From IMG/VR virus record IMGVR_UViG_3300005518_000028, positions 1-38,540 of that record: a stretch of DNA of 38,540 nucleotides; one strand, written 5' to 3'. A program made the position numbers and the translations under genes. Source of the DNA: a virus. A model generated the notes under the pieces. The model did no database searches and was not told where the DNA came from. It saw only the letters and a program-made list of their open reading frames with translations. Positions 1 to 6,048 of this stretch are shown here, piece after piece. The first letter of the stretch is position 1; each line of letters begins with the position of its first letter.

Positions 1-30
1 ACCAACACGGATTCAGCACGCGCTACTGGC
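1..30. repeat. terminal direct repeat, left copy
   Basis: The first 30 bases are identical to the last 30 (38511-38540). A coding frame continues across the join with no stop, so this is best read as the overlap of a circular assembly. A 30-bp physical terminal repeat would look the same but is short for tailed phages. Confidence 0.95.
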
Positions 31-1515
31 AATGTCGTCGTTCTTTACGATGATAATGTCGGTAACGTTGGATCTTTCGCTGAAACGCAAAACACTACTT
101 ATGATTTGAAAATGGAACTCGATGGATCAACCAATCTCGTTTTATCCATCAGGGCCAGCAACTCAGTTGGTAATTTACCGGCCGGTACCGGCTCTTATAC
201 CTCTATTGGTACGTCCACGACAGCGGTACCAGCCACCTATCATCTGCAGCATAACCTTAAAACACTAAATCCGAACACCGATTTGTTCATCGATGAAGTG
301 TACATTACAAACGATGGAACGTTTTCGCCTACGGCACCGTCTGGAGTATCTGCCGCAGGAACGGACACAGACGAAATAACCGTAAGTTTTACCGATAACG
401 GCACAGCCATTTCAGAAACCGGCATCAAAGTAGAGAGATCTATAAATAATGTCACTTTTACTCAAGTCGGAACTGTCGCTCAGGGTGTTGGCGCGTATGT
501 AGACACTGGGCTCGATCCAGCGACAAAATACTATTACAAAATTCGTGGTTACATCACGATTGACGCAACCGATTACAACTCGGCCTATTCTTCGACAGTT
601 AACGCGACGACACTGCCAAACACGCCATCGGATCTCGAAGCGACGGCGATCTCTACAACTGAAATCGATCTAGAGTGGGTGAGTAATAACAGTAACGTAG
701 AAGATAGCAGCACACTCTTTGCGAGTACCGGGTGGACAGTAACCGGCGGCACGGCTGTTTTTGCAAGTCCAACTGGGTGTACCTTTACGAAAGCAGAAGC
801 CTCTGGCTTTACGGATGGCGTCACTCGAACGGCCTCAACCATTCTATTTCCTGGCGATGTTATTACGGTTAACTGGAAGTTAGACGGCGCTATAGGGAAT
901 CTAGATCAATCAGCCATTTGGTTGCGCACTGTGAATGATCCAACGTCATCGTCAGGCGAAGGTATTGGCTTTAGAATAAATGATTATACGGGTACGCCAG
1001 GAGTTGGTAGTTCTGGCGCATTAACGGCGATGACCGAGGTTGCTCACTTAAATGCAACCCAAGGAGTCACCTATAACTTAAAATGGTTTTGTGATCCTGC
1101 CGATAATAAGGTCTATTTATTGGCTAAGGTATCTACTGATTCAAACTATACGGCCATTGCGCACACGAACGCTGCTTTTGCGGCCACAGCGTTTTACTTC
1201 ATGTTCCAGCCATATACGATCACGTCCGTTCAATCTTATTTGGCTTTTGTTTGGTCGCGGGAAGATATTGACGGCTTCAAGATCGATCGAAGTTTAACGA
1301 GTGGCTCTGGCTTCTCAGAAATAGATACGACGGCTTCCAATGTTGTTACCTTTTCCGATAGCGGTCTAGATCCTGGCACAACGTACTACTACAAGGTTAG
1401 GGCCTATAAGGGTGCGGTAAACTCAGCCTATAGCAACGAAGCCAACGCGACGACAGATTCGCCACCGTCAACAGGCGGAGATGCAATAGGCCTAATGTTG
1501 GATATATTGGACTAA
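1..1515 (+). CDS. FN3-domain virion surface protein, 3' part (gene starts at 38238 across the circle junction)
   Basis: This is the continuation of the gene that starts at 38238; the joined product is 595 residues. Residues 1-200 look like a beta-sandwich (LamG-like) domain. A complete fibronectin type III domain follows at about 202-295. A second FN3 starts at about 299 ('STTEIDLEW'), breaks off after 'NNSNVED' near 325 and resumes with 'DGFKIDRS' near 514, ending at about 576 ('TTYYYKVRAY'). The 188 residues between (about 703-1266 in DNA) form a second sandwich-like domain inserted in an FN3 loop. No signal peptide is visible. FN3 and LamG-like modules on phage particles usually bind cell-surface glycans, so an adhesion or tail-decoration role is inferred. 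It is the last large gene of the late operon. The TTG at 106 is not a real start. Confidence 0.85.
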   Translation, partial: TNTDSARATGNVVVLYDDNVGNVGSFAETQNTTYDLKMELDGSTNLVLSIRASNSVGNLPAGTGSYTSIGTSTTAVPATYHLQHNLKTLNPNTDLFIDEVYITNDGTFSPTAPSGVSAAGTDTDEITVSFTDNGTAISETGIKVERSINNVTFTQVGTVAQGVGAYVDTGLDPATKYYYKIRGYITIDATDYNSAYSSTVNATTLPNTPSDLEATAISTTEIDLEWVSNNSNVEDSSTLFASTGWTVTGGTAVFASPTGCTFTKAEASGFTDGVTRTASTILFPGDVITVNWKLDGAIGNLDQSAIWLRTVNDPTSSSGEGIGFRINDYTGTPGVGSSGALTAMTEVAHLNATQGVTYNLKWFCDPADNKVYLLAKVSTDSNYTAIAHTNAAFAATAFYFMFQPYTITSVQSYLAFVWSREDIDGFKIDRSLTSGSGFSEIDTTASNVVTFSDSGLDPGTTYYYKVRAYKGAVNSAYSNEANATTDSPPSTGGDAIGLMLDILD

Positions 1516-1673
1516 TGCCTATCGCTGATTCAATACTTGAAATATTGGCGGCCATTGCCAAGGTGGTAGAGAAGAAAACCTTAACACGCGCTCAAGCGGC
1601 GAAAGTGAGGTGGCGTGAGTGGAAAAAAAAGATCCTTCATCGATATACGAAAATGAAAGATCATTCAGAATAA
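1515..1673 (+). CDS. small basic protein, 52 residues, overlapping the next gene
   Basis: The ATG overlaps the TAA of the FN3 gene (TAATG), a typical coupled start. The product has a hydrophobic amphipathic N-terminal half ('ILEILAAIAKVV') and a very basic C-terminal half rich in Lys, Arg and Trp. Its last 55 nt overlap the downstream lipoprotein gene in another frame. No family was recognised. Its place next to a membrane lipoprotein gene and the overlapping layout suggest a lysis or membrane role, but this is inference. It could also be a non-coding stretch, though the coupled start argues against that. Confidence 0.5.
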   Translation: MPIADSILEILAAIAKVVEKKTLTRAQAAKVRWREWKKKILHRYTKMKDHSE

Positions 1674-1909
1674 TCGTCATCATTTGCGCATCGATCTGGC
1701 TTTTGGCTTATTGCCTTTGTGGTTGTGTGAAGAAAGTTTACCTGCCTGAGAACGCAGCCTATTACCGCGCTAAGTTACTTGCTTGTATGGCTGAAAAGGA
1801 TCAATGCAAAAAGGATGTTTTGGATTGCGTGGAAAAATGCGATGAATTGGAACTCTACGTACCAAGTTCAACGGCGGAAAGCACGTTCGCTATCCAGCCT
1901 TCGCCTTAG
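1619..1909 (+). CDS. small lipoprotein or membrane protein, spanin-like
   Basis: The 96-residue product starts at GTG. A hydrophobic stretch at residues 17-35 ends in Leu-Cys-Gly-Cys (33-36), which fits a lipobox, so Cys36 may carry lipid; it could equally be an uncleaved membrane anchor. The following 40 residues are charged and helical with several Cys (CMAEKDQC, DVLDCVEKC), and the tail is Pro/Ser-rich. Nesting with the 52-residue ORF in another frame resembles Rz/Rz1 arrangements, where spanins link inner and outer membranes at lysis. No sequence family is recognisable. It is the last gene of the rightward unit and its end overlaps the convergent gene by 42 nt. Confidence 0.6.
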   Translation: MEKKDPSSIYENERSFRIIVIICASIWLLAYCLCGCVKKVYLPENAAYYRAKLLACMAEKDQCKKDVLDCVEKCDELELYVPSSTAESTFAIQPSP

Positions 1910-2353
1910 CATATAATTCTCGTGGATGAGAAAAGCCGTAATCTCTTCCAAGCATTCTTTTGATGTAGAAGTTGAGAGATGATGCATAGACTCGTGAACA
2001 ATATCAGACGGAAAGTAAGAACGGTAATAAATAACACCACTAGAGTACCGAGAATGGCCTCCAGGAACAAAAACCGGAGGCGCCTCATTAAATTCACACA
2101 GTTCCTTCACCTTATAGGGCAAGCGGTCAATCTGGCTTTGCGTCACCTTGTAAAAATGCTTCTCCGTATTCGTCCGATACCAATGGCACGCTGAAGAGGC
2201 TTGGCAGAGAAGCAAGATTGCTAACAATCGCCAGTAAGAATTTAGTGAGATCTTTTGCTCTGATTGTGAGCAACCATTCAGTGTGGTTTTTCCGGTGAGC
2301 AACAAGCGGGATATTGCCTCCACACTCTCGCTTAGCCTGCTCCATAGCCTCAT
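1868..2353 (-). CDS. small HExxH lipoprotein (putative zinc metallopeptidase)
   Basis: The reading frame has 161 codons. Residues 41-56 form a signal-like stretch ending in Ser-Ser-Ala-Cys, possibly a lipobox with Cys56. Then comes a compact domain with His-Glu-Ser-Met-His (120-124), the HExxH zinc motif, and Glu136/Glu137 as possible third ligand. The ATG at 2353 lies deep inside the nuclease gene, so the start is uncertain; TTG at 2227 would place the signal peptide at the N-terminus and give 119 residues. Neither start has a good ribosome site, so coupling to the upstream gene is likely. A secreted or periplasmic cell-wall or lysis protein is a reasonable guess, but the substrate is unknown. 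Confidence 0.6.
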   Translation of the reverse strand: MRLWSRLSESVEAISRLLLTGKTTLNGCSQSEQKISLNSYWRLLAILLLCQASSACHWYRTNTEKHFYKVTQSQIDRLPYKVKELCEFNEAPPVFVPGGHSRYSSGVIYYRSYFPSDIVHESMHHLSTSTSKECLEEITAFLIHENYMLRRRLDSERAFRR

Positions 2354-2540
2354 GCAAGTTTAAATGCTCTCGGTGTTTCACTTCAATATGGATGCCGTCT
2401 AAACCAACCACGTCAGGGCTTTCAGGTGTTCCTGAATATTGCATGCCACGGCGACATTTAAAGCCAAAGGTATCGCACATGAAGTGAGCAAAGGCGAGCT
2501 CAGCAACCTTACCTTTGCGTTTAGAATTTATTTTTCCCAC
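2127..2540 (-). CDS. PD-(D/E)XK nuclease, Holliday-junction-resolvase-like
   Basis: The 137-residue product has the PD-(D/E)XK layout: Glu14 in a basic N-terminal helix, 'SPDVVG' with Asp43, then 'IEVKH' with Glu53 and Lys55, followed by a helix carrying a conserved Gln/Glu. Archaeal-type Hjc resolvases and many small phage nucleases share this order and size, and cut branched DNA during recombination or before packaging. It lies 1 nt after the upstream gene. Its C-terminal 37 codons or more overlap the HExxH gene in another frame, so the tail beyond residue 105 is probably not part of the fold. A role with the RecT-like protein at 9310-10179 is inferred. Confidence 0.75.
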   Translation of the reverse strand: MGKINSKRKGKVAELAFAHFMCDTFGFKCRRGMQYSGTPESPDVVGLDGIHIEVKHREHLNLHEAMEQAKRECGGNIPLVAHRKNHTEWLLTIRAKDLTKFLLAIVSNLASLPSLFSVPLVSDEYGEAFLQGDAKPD

Positions 2541-2541
2541 G

Positions 2542-2985
2542 TTAGTCTGGCCTTATCGCAACAGTGATAACAGGTCCACCGTCAATACAATGGATGATGT
2601 TAGCCTCACACGGCTCAATGTTTGGTCTCAGCACAACCATGATGTAGGCTTCTTTGCCTAGTATTTCATCTTTAATGCGATCAAGATCACTGAGGCTAGG
2701 CGCCGGTAAGCCAGCATAGCCCACTTTAATCTCCGCCCAGTTTAAACCTTGAAAGTTAATGATGCGAAAGAGAATGTGGTAATTCTCAGGGCGCTTAACT
2801 GCTTGAAAACCGATTTGAGAAGTATCGCTTACTTGGTAGAGCCGATTGGTTTTCACGCGCACCATGACGCGCTGCAGGAAATTCTGCACCGGAATGGATT
2901 TTTCTTTTTTACTGGCGCGCATTGCGAAGCCTTGAAGACGACCAGAAAAACCCATTCTTTTTGTAGCGAGTACATTTCGAATCAT
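2542..2985 (-). CDS. hypothetical protein, 147 residues
   Basis: The frame is open from 3048, but the ATG at 2985 has a strong GGAGG site 9 nt upstream and is chosen. The product begins with a basic segment of about 45 residues, then an alpha/beta domain with beta-strand patterns ('YHILFRIINF', 'AEIKVGYAG', 'AYIMVVLRP') and a short C-terminal strand region ('PVITVAIRP'). The fold recalls small phage nuclease or VRR-NUC-like proteins, but no catalytic motif is certain. It is immediately followed by the PD-(D/E)XK gene, suggesting a shared DNA-processing role. Function unknown. Confidence 0.6.
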   Translation of the reverse strand: MIRNVLATKRMGFSGRLQGFAMRASKKEKSIPVQNFLQRVMVRVKTNRLYQVSDTSQIGFQAVKRPENYHILFRIINFQGLNWAEIKVGYAGLPAPSLSDLDRIKDEILGKEAYIMVVLRPNIEPCEANIIHCIDGGPVITVAIRPD

Positions 2986-3001
2986 GTTATAACCTCCGTA
3001 A

Positions 3002-3553
3002 TTGGATACTAATAGATTATGTTTTGTGAGTATTGCCTGGGACGCCAATAGCGAAACAAATATATCTGGCTACCGGATTCATCATGGAACCAACTCCCGC
3101 CAATATTCTGATATTAAATCTGTTGGCAAGGTAACCCAAGCAACGATAAATGGCCTCAGATGGGGCCAATCGTACTACTTCGCTGCAACCGCCTTTAACA
3201 GGGAATGCTTGGAATCCGATTACTCGTCGGAGATTTCTTTCACTCATACAAACACAATAACCCTTGATTTGCCGCTTTTGCCGGCGCAGATTCTTTCAAC
3301 TCATTTAACGAGAGAGATTGATACGCCTGGTTGTGCGCCTTCATTTTACTTTGATCTTCACTTTCAAGGCCGTCCTGGGCAAACCTATGAAGTTCAGAAA
3401 AAAGGCGCATCTGGCACATGGGAAACGCTAGAATCCTATTATGTTCTCCATGGTTCAAAGATTACCGATCTCATTCCTATTACGTTTTCTCTTCGTTACC
3501 CGTGGCCCGGTGTTCCGCAAATGGAATGGTTCCGAGTTGAAACTAAGCCCTAG
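3002..3553 (+). CDS. isolated FN3-domain protein on the opposite strand
   Basis: The frame opens with TTG directly after a TAA; GTG at 3026 is another possible start. Neither has a ribosome site, so the 5' end may be truncated. Residues 8-80 match fibronectin type III ('SIAWDANSET', 'SGYRIHHGT', 'GQSYYFAATAF'). A second beta-rich part (about 105-183) carries 'RPGQTYEVQKKG' and ends 'WFRVETKP', a pattern seen in secreted bacterial FN3 proteins. It is the only rightward gene in a leftward region and is followed by a large inverted repeat. It may be a captured cargo gene, a second adhesin, or a decaying fragment. Confidence 0.55.
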   Translation: MDTNRLCFVSIAWDANSETNISGYRIHHGTNSRQYSDIKSVGKVTQATINGLRWGQSYYFAATAFNRECLESDYSSEISFTHTNTITLDLPLLPAQILSTHLTREIDTPGCAPSFYFDLHFQGRPGQTYEVQKKGASGTWETLESYYVLHGSKITDLIPITFSLRYPWPGVPQMEWFRVETKP

Positions 3554-3668
3554 CGCGCTTTGGCTATCAATACAGAATGCTACGACCTGTATTTCCTCCC
3601 GCCCATTTAACTAGCCCTTTGGTATCCACCTGCATATCTGCTTAGGTTGCCAGCACCAAAGCGCGCTA
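3551..3668. ncRNA. 118-nt multi-branch foldable element (possible structured RNA)
   Basis: A perfect 13-bp inverted repeat closes the element: TAGCGCGCTTTGG (3551-3563) and CCAAAGCGCGCTA (3656-3668). Inside are a perfect 7-bp hairpin, AATACAG (3569-3575) with CTGTATT (3587-3593), an enclosing GGCTA/TAGCC pairing (3562-3566 with 3612-3616, competing for two bases with the outer stem), and ACCT/AGGT (3628-3631 with 3644-3647). Together they can form a three-way junction. It sits between two convergent gene ends, directly behind the 44-residue gene on the minus strand. It has no T-run like a simple terminator. The strand is not decided. Confidence 0.4.
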
Positions 3669-3672
3669 AGTT

Positions 3673-3807
3673 CTATGCGAATATTCTTACTAAACTGATA
3701 ACTGCGATCAGGGCGCCTGCAACGTATTGAATTGGCGGCCAGAAACCTTTCAATAACAAGTACGATCCTGCACTAATCCAACAGATTTCACTCCAATGCT
3801 GTAACAT
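3673..3807 (-). CDS. 44-residue membrane protein, holin-like
   Basis: The ATG at 3807 has an AAGGAGG ribosome site 7 nt upstream, located in the last codons of the preceding gene (TGA at 3812-3810), so the start is well supported. The product has two hydrophobic stretches: residues 8-23, and 28-43 ('YVAGALIAVISLVRIFA'), separated by a short Lys/Pro turn. Size and topology fit a very small holin or other early membrane protein. No family is recognised. It ends the long leftward operon; the folded element at 3551-3668 begins 5 nt beyond its stop. Confidence 0.7.
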   Translation of the reverse strand: MLQHWSEICWISAGSYLLLKGFWPPIQYVAGALIAVISLVRIFA

Positions 3808-3809
3808 GT

Positions 3810-4244
3810 TCAATCCTCCTTAAAGAATAAATCAATCCATTCCTGCGGATTAATCTGATACTCGCCTTTGCTGTGGCGCCTAAAGATCTTTTTATACCAA
3901 GGTTCGGCATGTTCAAGTTTTATAATGCCCGTAGCGCCCATTATAAGTAACTCAATCTTTCGCCGGTAGGGTAGTGTGAAAAATTCAGATGGCAAGAAAA
4001 CCTGCTTTTTCGTGACAACCAATTCGTTTGCTGTGCCAACATCTTTAGGTTGTATGTAGAAGATACACTTAGCCAGGCGGTCTGTAAGCCACACGAATTC
4101 CGGCCCTTTTTTGTCCATGTCATCGAGTAATCTTACGAGATCCTCTTTGCTTGAGCGAGGGTGCGAAATGCGTATCGGAATGCGGTAGCGCTTGGCTTTT
4201 CGCCAGAGGATGGGAATATGAAACCTTTGCGGATAAAGGCGCAA
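3810..4244 (-). CDS. hypothetical protein, 144 residues
   Basis: The start is uncertain: TTG at 4244 directly follows an in-frame TGA, with no clear ribosome site. The protein is basic at the N-terminus ('LWRKAKRYRIPIRI') and mixed alpha/beta beyond, with 'EFVWLTDRLAKCIFYI' and 'RRKIELLIMGATGIIKLE' as likely core segments. No motif is recognised. It lies between two small early genes with 9-nt and 2-nt gaps, so it is transcribed with them. Confidence 0.55.
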   Translation of the reverse strand: MRLYPQRFHIPILWRKAKRYRIPIRISHPRSSKEDLVRLLDDMDKKGPEFVWLTDRLAKCIFYIQPKDVGTANELVVTKKQVFLPSEFFTLPYRRKIELLIMGATGIIKLEHAEPWYKKIFRRHSKGEYQINPQEWIDLFFKED

Positions 4245-4253
4245 TCATAGCGG

Positions 4254-4466
4254 TTATACCATATCCTCAGAAGGCGGCTCAATTTTAACTTCGGGCTTTT
4301 TAAGCAAGCGATCAACATAGCGCGTCAATGCTTGGTAAACTTCCGGCTCAAGGTAAATCGTGTTCGATGGGCCGTACCCGTTTTCAGTAGTAAGGCAGAT
4401 CATGCCGCGCTCAAGGCACGCATAAACGCTATCGCCCAAATAAACCTTTTTATTATTTTCGCTCAT
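4254..4466 (-). CDS. conserved small phage protein (YLGD...EPEV family)
   Basis: The ATG at 4466 is chosen over upstream starts because of a GGAAGGA site 8 nt before it. The 70-residue product contains 'VYLGDSVYA', 'ICLTTENGYGPSNTIYLEPEVYQAL'-type segments and a charged, Pro-rich tail. I recognise this pattern from many unrelated tailed-phage early regions, where it is annotated as hypothetical. The conserved Asp and Glu residues do not point to a known enzyme. The start overlaps the end of the upstream gene by 14 nt. Confidence 0.75.
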   Translation of the reverse strand: MSENNKKVYLGDSVYACLERGMICLTTENGYGPSNTIYLEPEVYQALTRYVDRLLKKPEVKIEPPSEDMV

Positions 4467-4677
4467 CAAATATTTCCTTCCAAATCTTTTCGGCATACTC
4501 TGTGAATGCTTCACGTTTAATCACGCGGCGAGTTAATTCTCTGAATGCCTCGGCATCTGATTCGGTAAGGAAAAACCCAGGAATTTTAAAATCATCATCA
4601 CCGCGCCAGGTTCCTGTTGTTAGATAAGATCTTGGATATCCATATATTTTAAGAAATGGCAGCGGTTTCTTATTCAT
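4453..4677 (-). CDS. hypothetical protein, 74 residues
   Basis: A compact small protein with an aromatic, beta-type N-terminal half ('KPLPFLKIYGYPRSY', 'GFFLTESDAEAF') and an amphipathic helical C-terminal half ('RRVIKREAFTEYAEKIWKE'). No family is recognised. Its ends overlap both neighbours (8 nt upstream, 14 nt downstream), as is usual in this operon, which supports translation. Confidence 0.6.
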   Translation of the reverse strand: MNKKPLPFLKIYGYPRSYLTTGTWRGDDDFKIPGFFLTESDAEAFRELTRRVIKREAFTEYAEKIWKEIFDERK

Positions 4678-4945
4678 CTTTCAATGCCTCTTGTGCTATG
4701 AGAAACGGCCTATCGTTTTCTTCATCAGAAGCATCTTTGCTGCCAAAGATATTAAACGGTGATCCTGCCATGAAAACACTCCAATTATCCTTATTCGCAT
4801 AAACCTTAAGCGCCTTCTCCAACTTGGCTACGCGGACACGGAGTTGATCATATAAATTGATGCCATCTATGATTCGCTTTAAATTCATATCTTCAAAACC
4901 TGGGCACTTCTTCAAGAGCAAATTATATAAGTCTTCCTTACTCAT
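4670..4945 (-). CDS. hypothetical protein, 91 residues, helical
   Basis: The frame is open to 5032, but ATG at 4945 has AAGGAA about 11 nt upstream and overlaps the preceding gene by only 8 nt, so it is preferred. Residues 1-50 are helical, with a heptad-like stretch ('INLYDQLRVRVAKLEKALKVY') suggesting a short coiled coil. The rest is acidic and irregular. Helical small phage proteins of this kind are often adaptor or inhibitor proteins, but there is no direct evidence here. Confidence 0.6.
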   Translation of the reverse strand: MSKEDLYNLLLKKCPGFEDMNLKRIIDGINLYDQLRVRVAKLEKALKVYANKDNWSVFMAGSPFNIFGSKDASDEENDRPFLIAQEALKDE

Positions 4946-5177
4946 CTCTGCGCTTCCTTGGTTCCGCCTTAAAATACCGATAGGATTTACCTTTGATTGG
5001 CTTAGCCGTTTCGTGTTTGAACCCCATCTCAATGCCTAACTTAACCCAAGCCTGATTCACCAATTCTTGAGGATTCCACGGATAAAGATACCATGGACCG
5101 TCTACATAACAGACGGCGCTCATCTTTTTATATTGCGCATCGTTCATTCGATAAACCTTGGTGCGTTTATACGTCAC
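4938..5177 (-). CDS. hypothetical protein, 79 residues
   Basis: A small basic protein with many aromatics ('YVDGPWYLYPWNPQELVNQAW') and a strongly basic end ('YRYFKAEPRKRRDE'). No known motif. Its start overlaps the upstream conserved gene by 11 nt and its end overlaps the next gene by 8 nt, consistent with translational coupling. A nucleic-acid contact is possible from the charge, but unproven. Confidence 0.55.
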   Translation of the reverse strand: MTYKRTKVYRMNDAQYKKMSAVCYVDGPWYLYPWNPQELVNQAWVKLGIEMGFKHETAKPIKGKSYRYFKAEPRKRRDE

Positions 5178-5661
5178 TACTCTTTCCTGCTATTTGTTGC
5201 GCCAATTTCTCAACTTGCTTTTTCACCCATTTAAAGTTGCGGTAAGTGGATTTTTCTTGCCCGAATGCCGACAGTGCTCGATTTATAGCCTGTTTTGTTT
5301 CGGCCTCCAAAGCGGGCATATAATCATCATAGTGACCGCAATCGAATCCTAACCACCAAACGTGCGCTTCCCGTCCATTCTCTGGCGTGTGACAAATGCC
5401 GTGCGATTCATCTGCCGATGGATGGCAAAAATTTGCGAACGTTAGGCCACCGTGTACATCAACATCACAATCGTCATAACCTTTTTTATAGAATGGGTGG
5501 GAAGGTGGGACGCCGACATAGCCGCAAAGGGCTCCCATGTGGTTTCTGATGATTAAGCAATCTAGATCCGTCTTCGAATCAACCCAATAGGCTTTGTCAG
5601 GCTCTAAACTCCATTCTCCGAGTCCCCAAGTTGACTTGTCGATGTGTGTTCAGGTTTTCAT
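5167..5661 (-). CDS. conserved phage protein (GYVGVPPxHP family) with in-frame TGA at codon 4
   Basis: The core, 'GALCGYVGVPPSHPFY', 'DVDVHGGLTFANFC', 'GICHTP' and 'WWLGFDCGHYDD', matches a conserved protein of unknown function in many phages; its Cys/His/Asp residues suggest metal binding. The first internal ATG is at 5538, but codons 5649-5539 stay open and read 'STWGLGEWSLEPDKAYW' and 'DLDCLIIRN', the N-terminal part I recognise in this family. The only ATG that would include it (5661, coupled as TAATG to the upstream gene) gives Met-Lys-Thr, then TGA (5652-5650). No ATG, GTG or TTG lies between the TGA and 5538. This is a nonsense change, a consensus error, recoding or a rare start. A shortened 123-residue form from 5538 is the fallback. 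Confidence 0.65.
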
Positions 5662-5888
5662 TAGTTTGCATCTCCCATGGGGATAAACTTCATGAGGGTT
5701 AGGTCTTTTTCCATGTGTTTAGCTAAACCGCGCAACAAGTCAGGAAGCATCATAGAGACCTCTGGCTTCACGCTACTGACACAACCGTTGCCTTTGTCGC
5801 CACCGAGTATAATCAAGACAACACCATCAGCCTTTAAGCGTTCGAATAACTCTTTACACTCTGCGTCATATCTGCTCTCTCCAAGCAT
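5661..5888 (-). CDS. hypothetical protein, 75 residues
   Basis: The ATG at 5888 follows a GGAG site by 8 nt, inside the 3' end of the preceding gene. The product has an N-terminal helix ('CKELFERLKADGV'), a buried strand followed by a glycine turn ('VVLIILGGDKGNG'), and a C-terminal helix ('LPDLLRGLAKHMEKDL'). This resembles a small alpha/beta fold. I know similar short phage proteins with an 'LGGxxGxG' stretch, all of unknown function. Confidence 0.6.
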   Translation of the reverse strand: MLGESRYDAECKELFERLKADGVVLIILGGDKGNGCVSSVKPEVSMMLPDLLRGLAKHMEKDLTLMKFIPMGDAN

Positions 5889-6048
5889 TTACGTTCTCCA
5901 TTAATAAAAGATTGCTTCTCATTTCTTCATAGGCGGCGGCTTTACCTTCATAAAATCCACTTTTCCTTGCGAATTTACACGCCAGAAAAAGGAAATATAT
6001 GGATGCCACATTGCAACACGCTGTTATGATAGACCAAGTCATGCTCAT
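5866..6048 (-). CDS. 60-residue single-pass membrane protein
   Basis: The ATG at 6048 shares a base with the TAA of the AAA ATPase gene (TAATG), so translation is coupled. One hydrophobic segment at about residues 5-23 ('IITACCNVASIYFLFLAC') is followed by a basic, helical tail ('YEGKAAAYEEMRSNLL'). Topology is probably N-out/C-in. Tight coupling to the AAA gene suggests the two products may be made in fixed ratio, so a membrane partner of the AAA-VWA pair is possible. No homologue is recognised. Confidence 0.6.
   Translation of the reverse strand: MSMTWSIITACCNVASIYFLFLACKFARKSGFYEGKAAAYEEMRSNLLLMENVNAWREQI

Noticed and set aside
1-30. Physical terminal repeat of the virion DNA
   Set aside because: Thirty bases is short for phage direct terminal repeats and it lies inside a gene; an assembly overlap is the simpler reading.
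106-1515. Gene starting at TTG 106
   Set aside because: The frame is open to position 1 and continues in frame from 38238 across the join, so 106 is only the first possible start inside the gene.
3551-3668. tRNA or simple terminator
   Set aside because: No cloverleaf arms, anticodon loop or CCA-like end can be made, and no T-run follows the stem on either strand.
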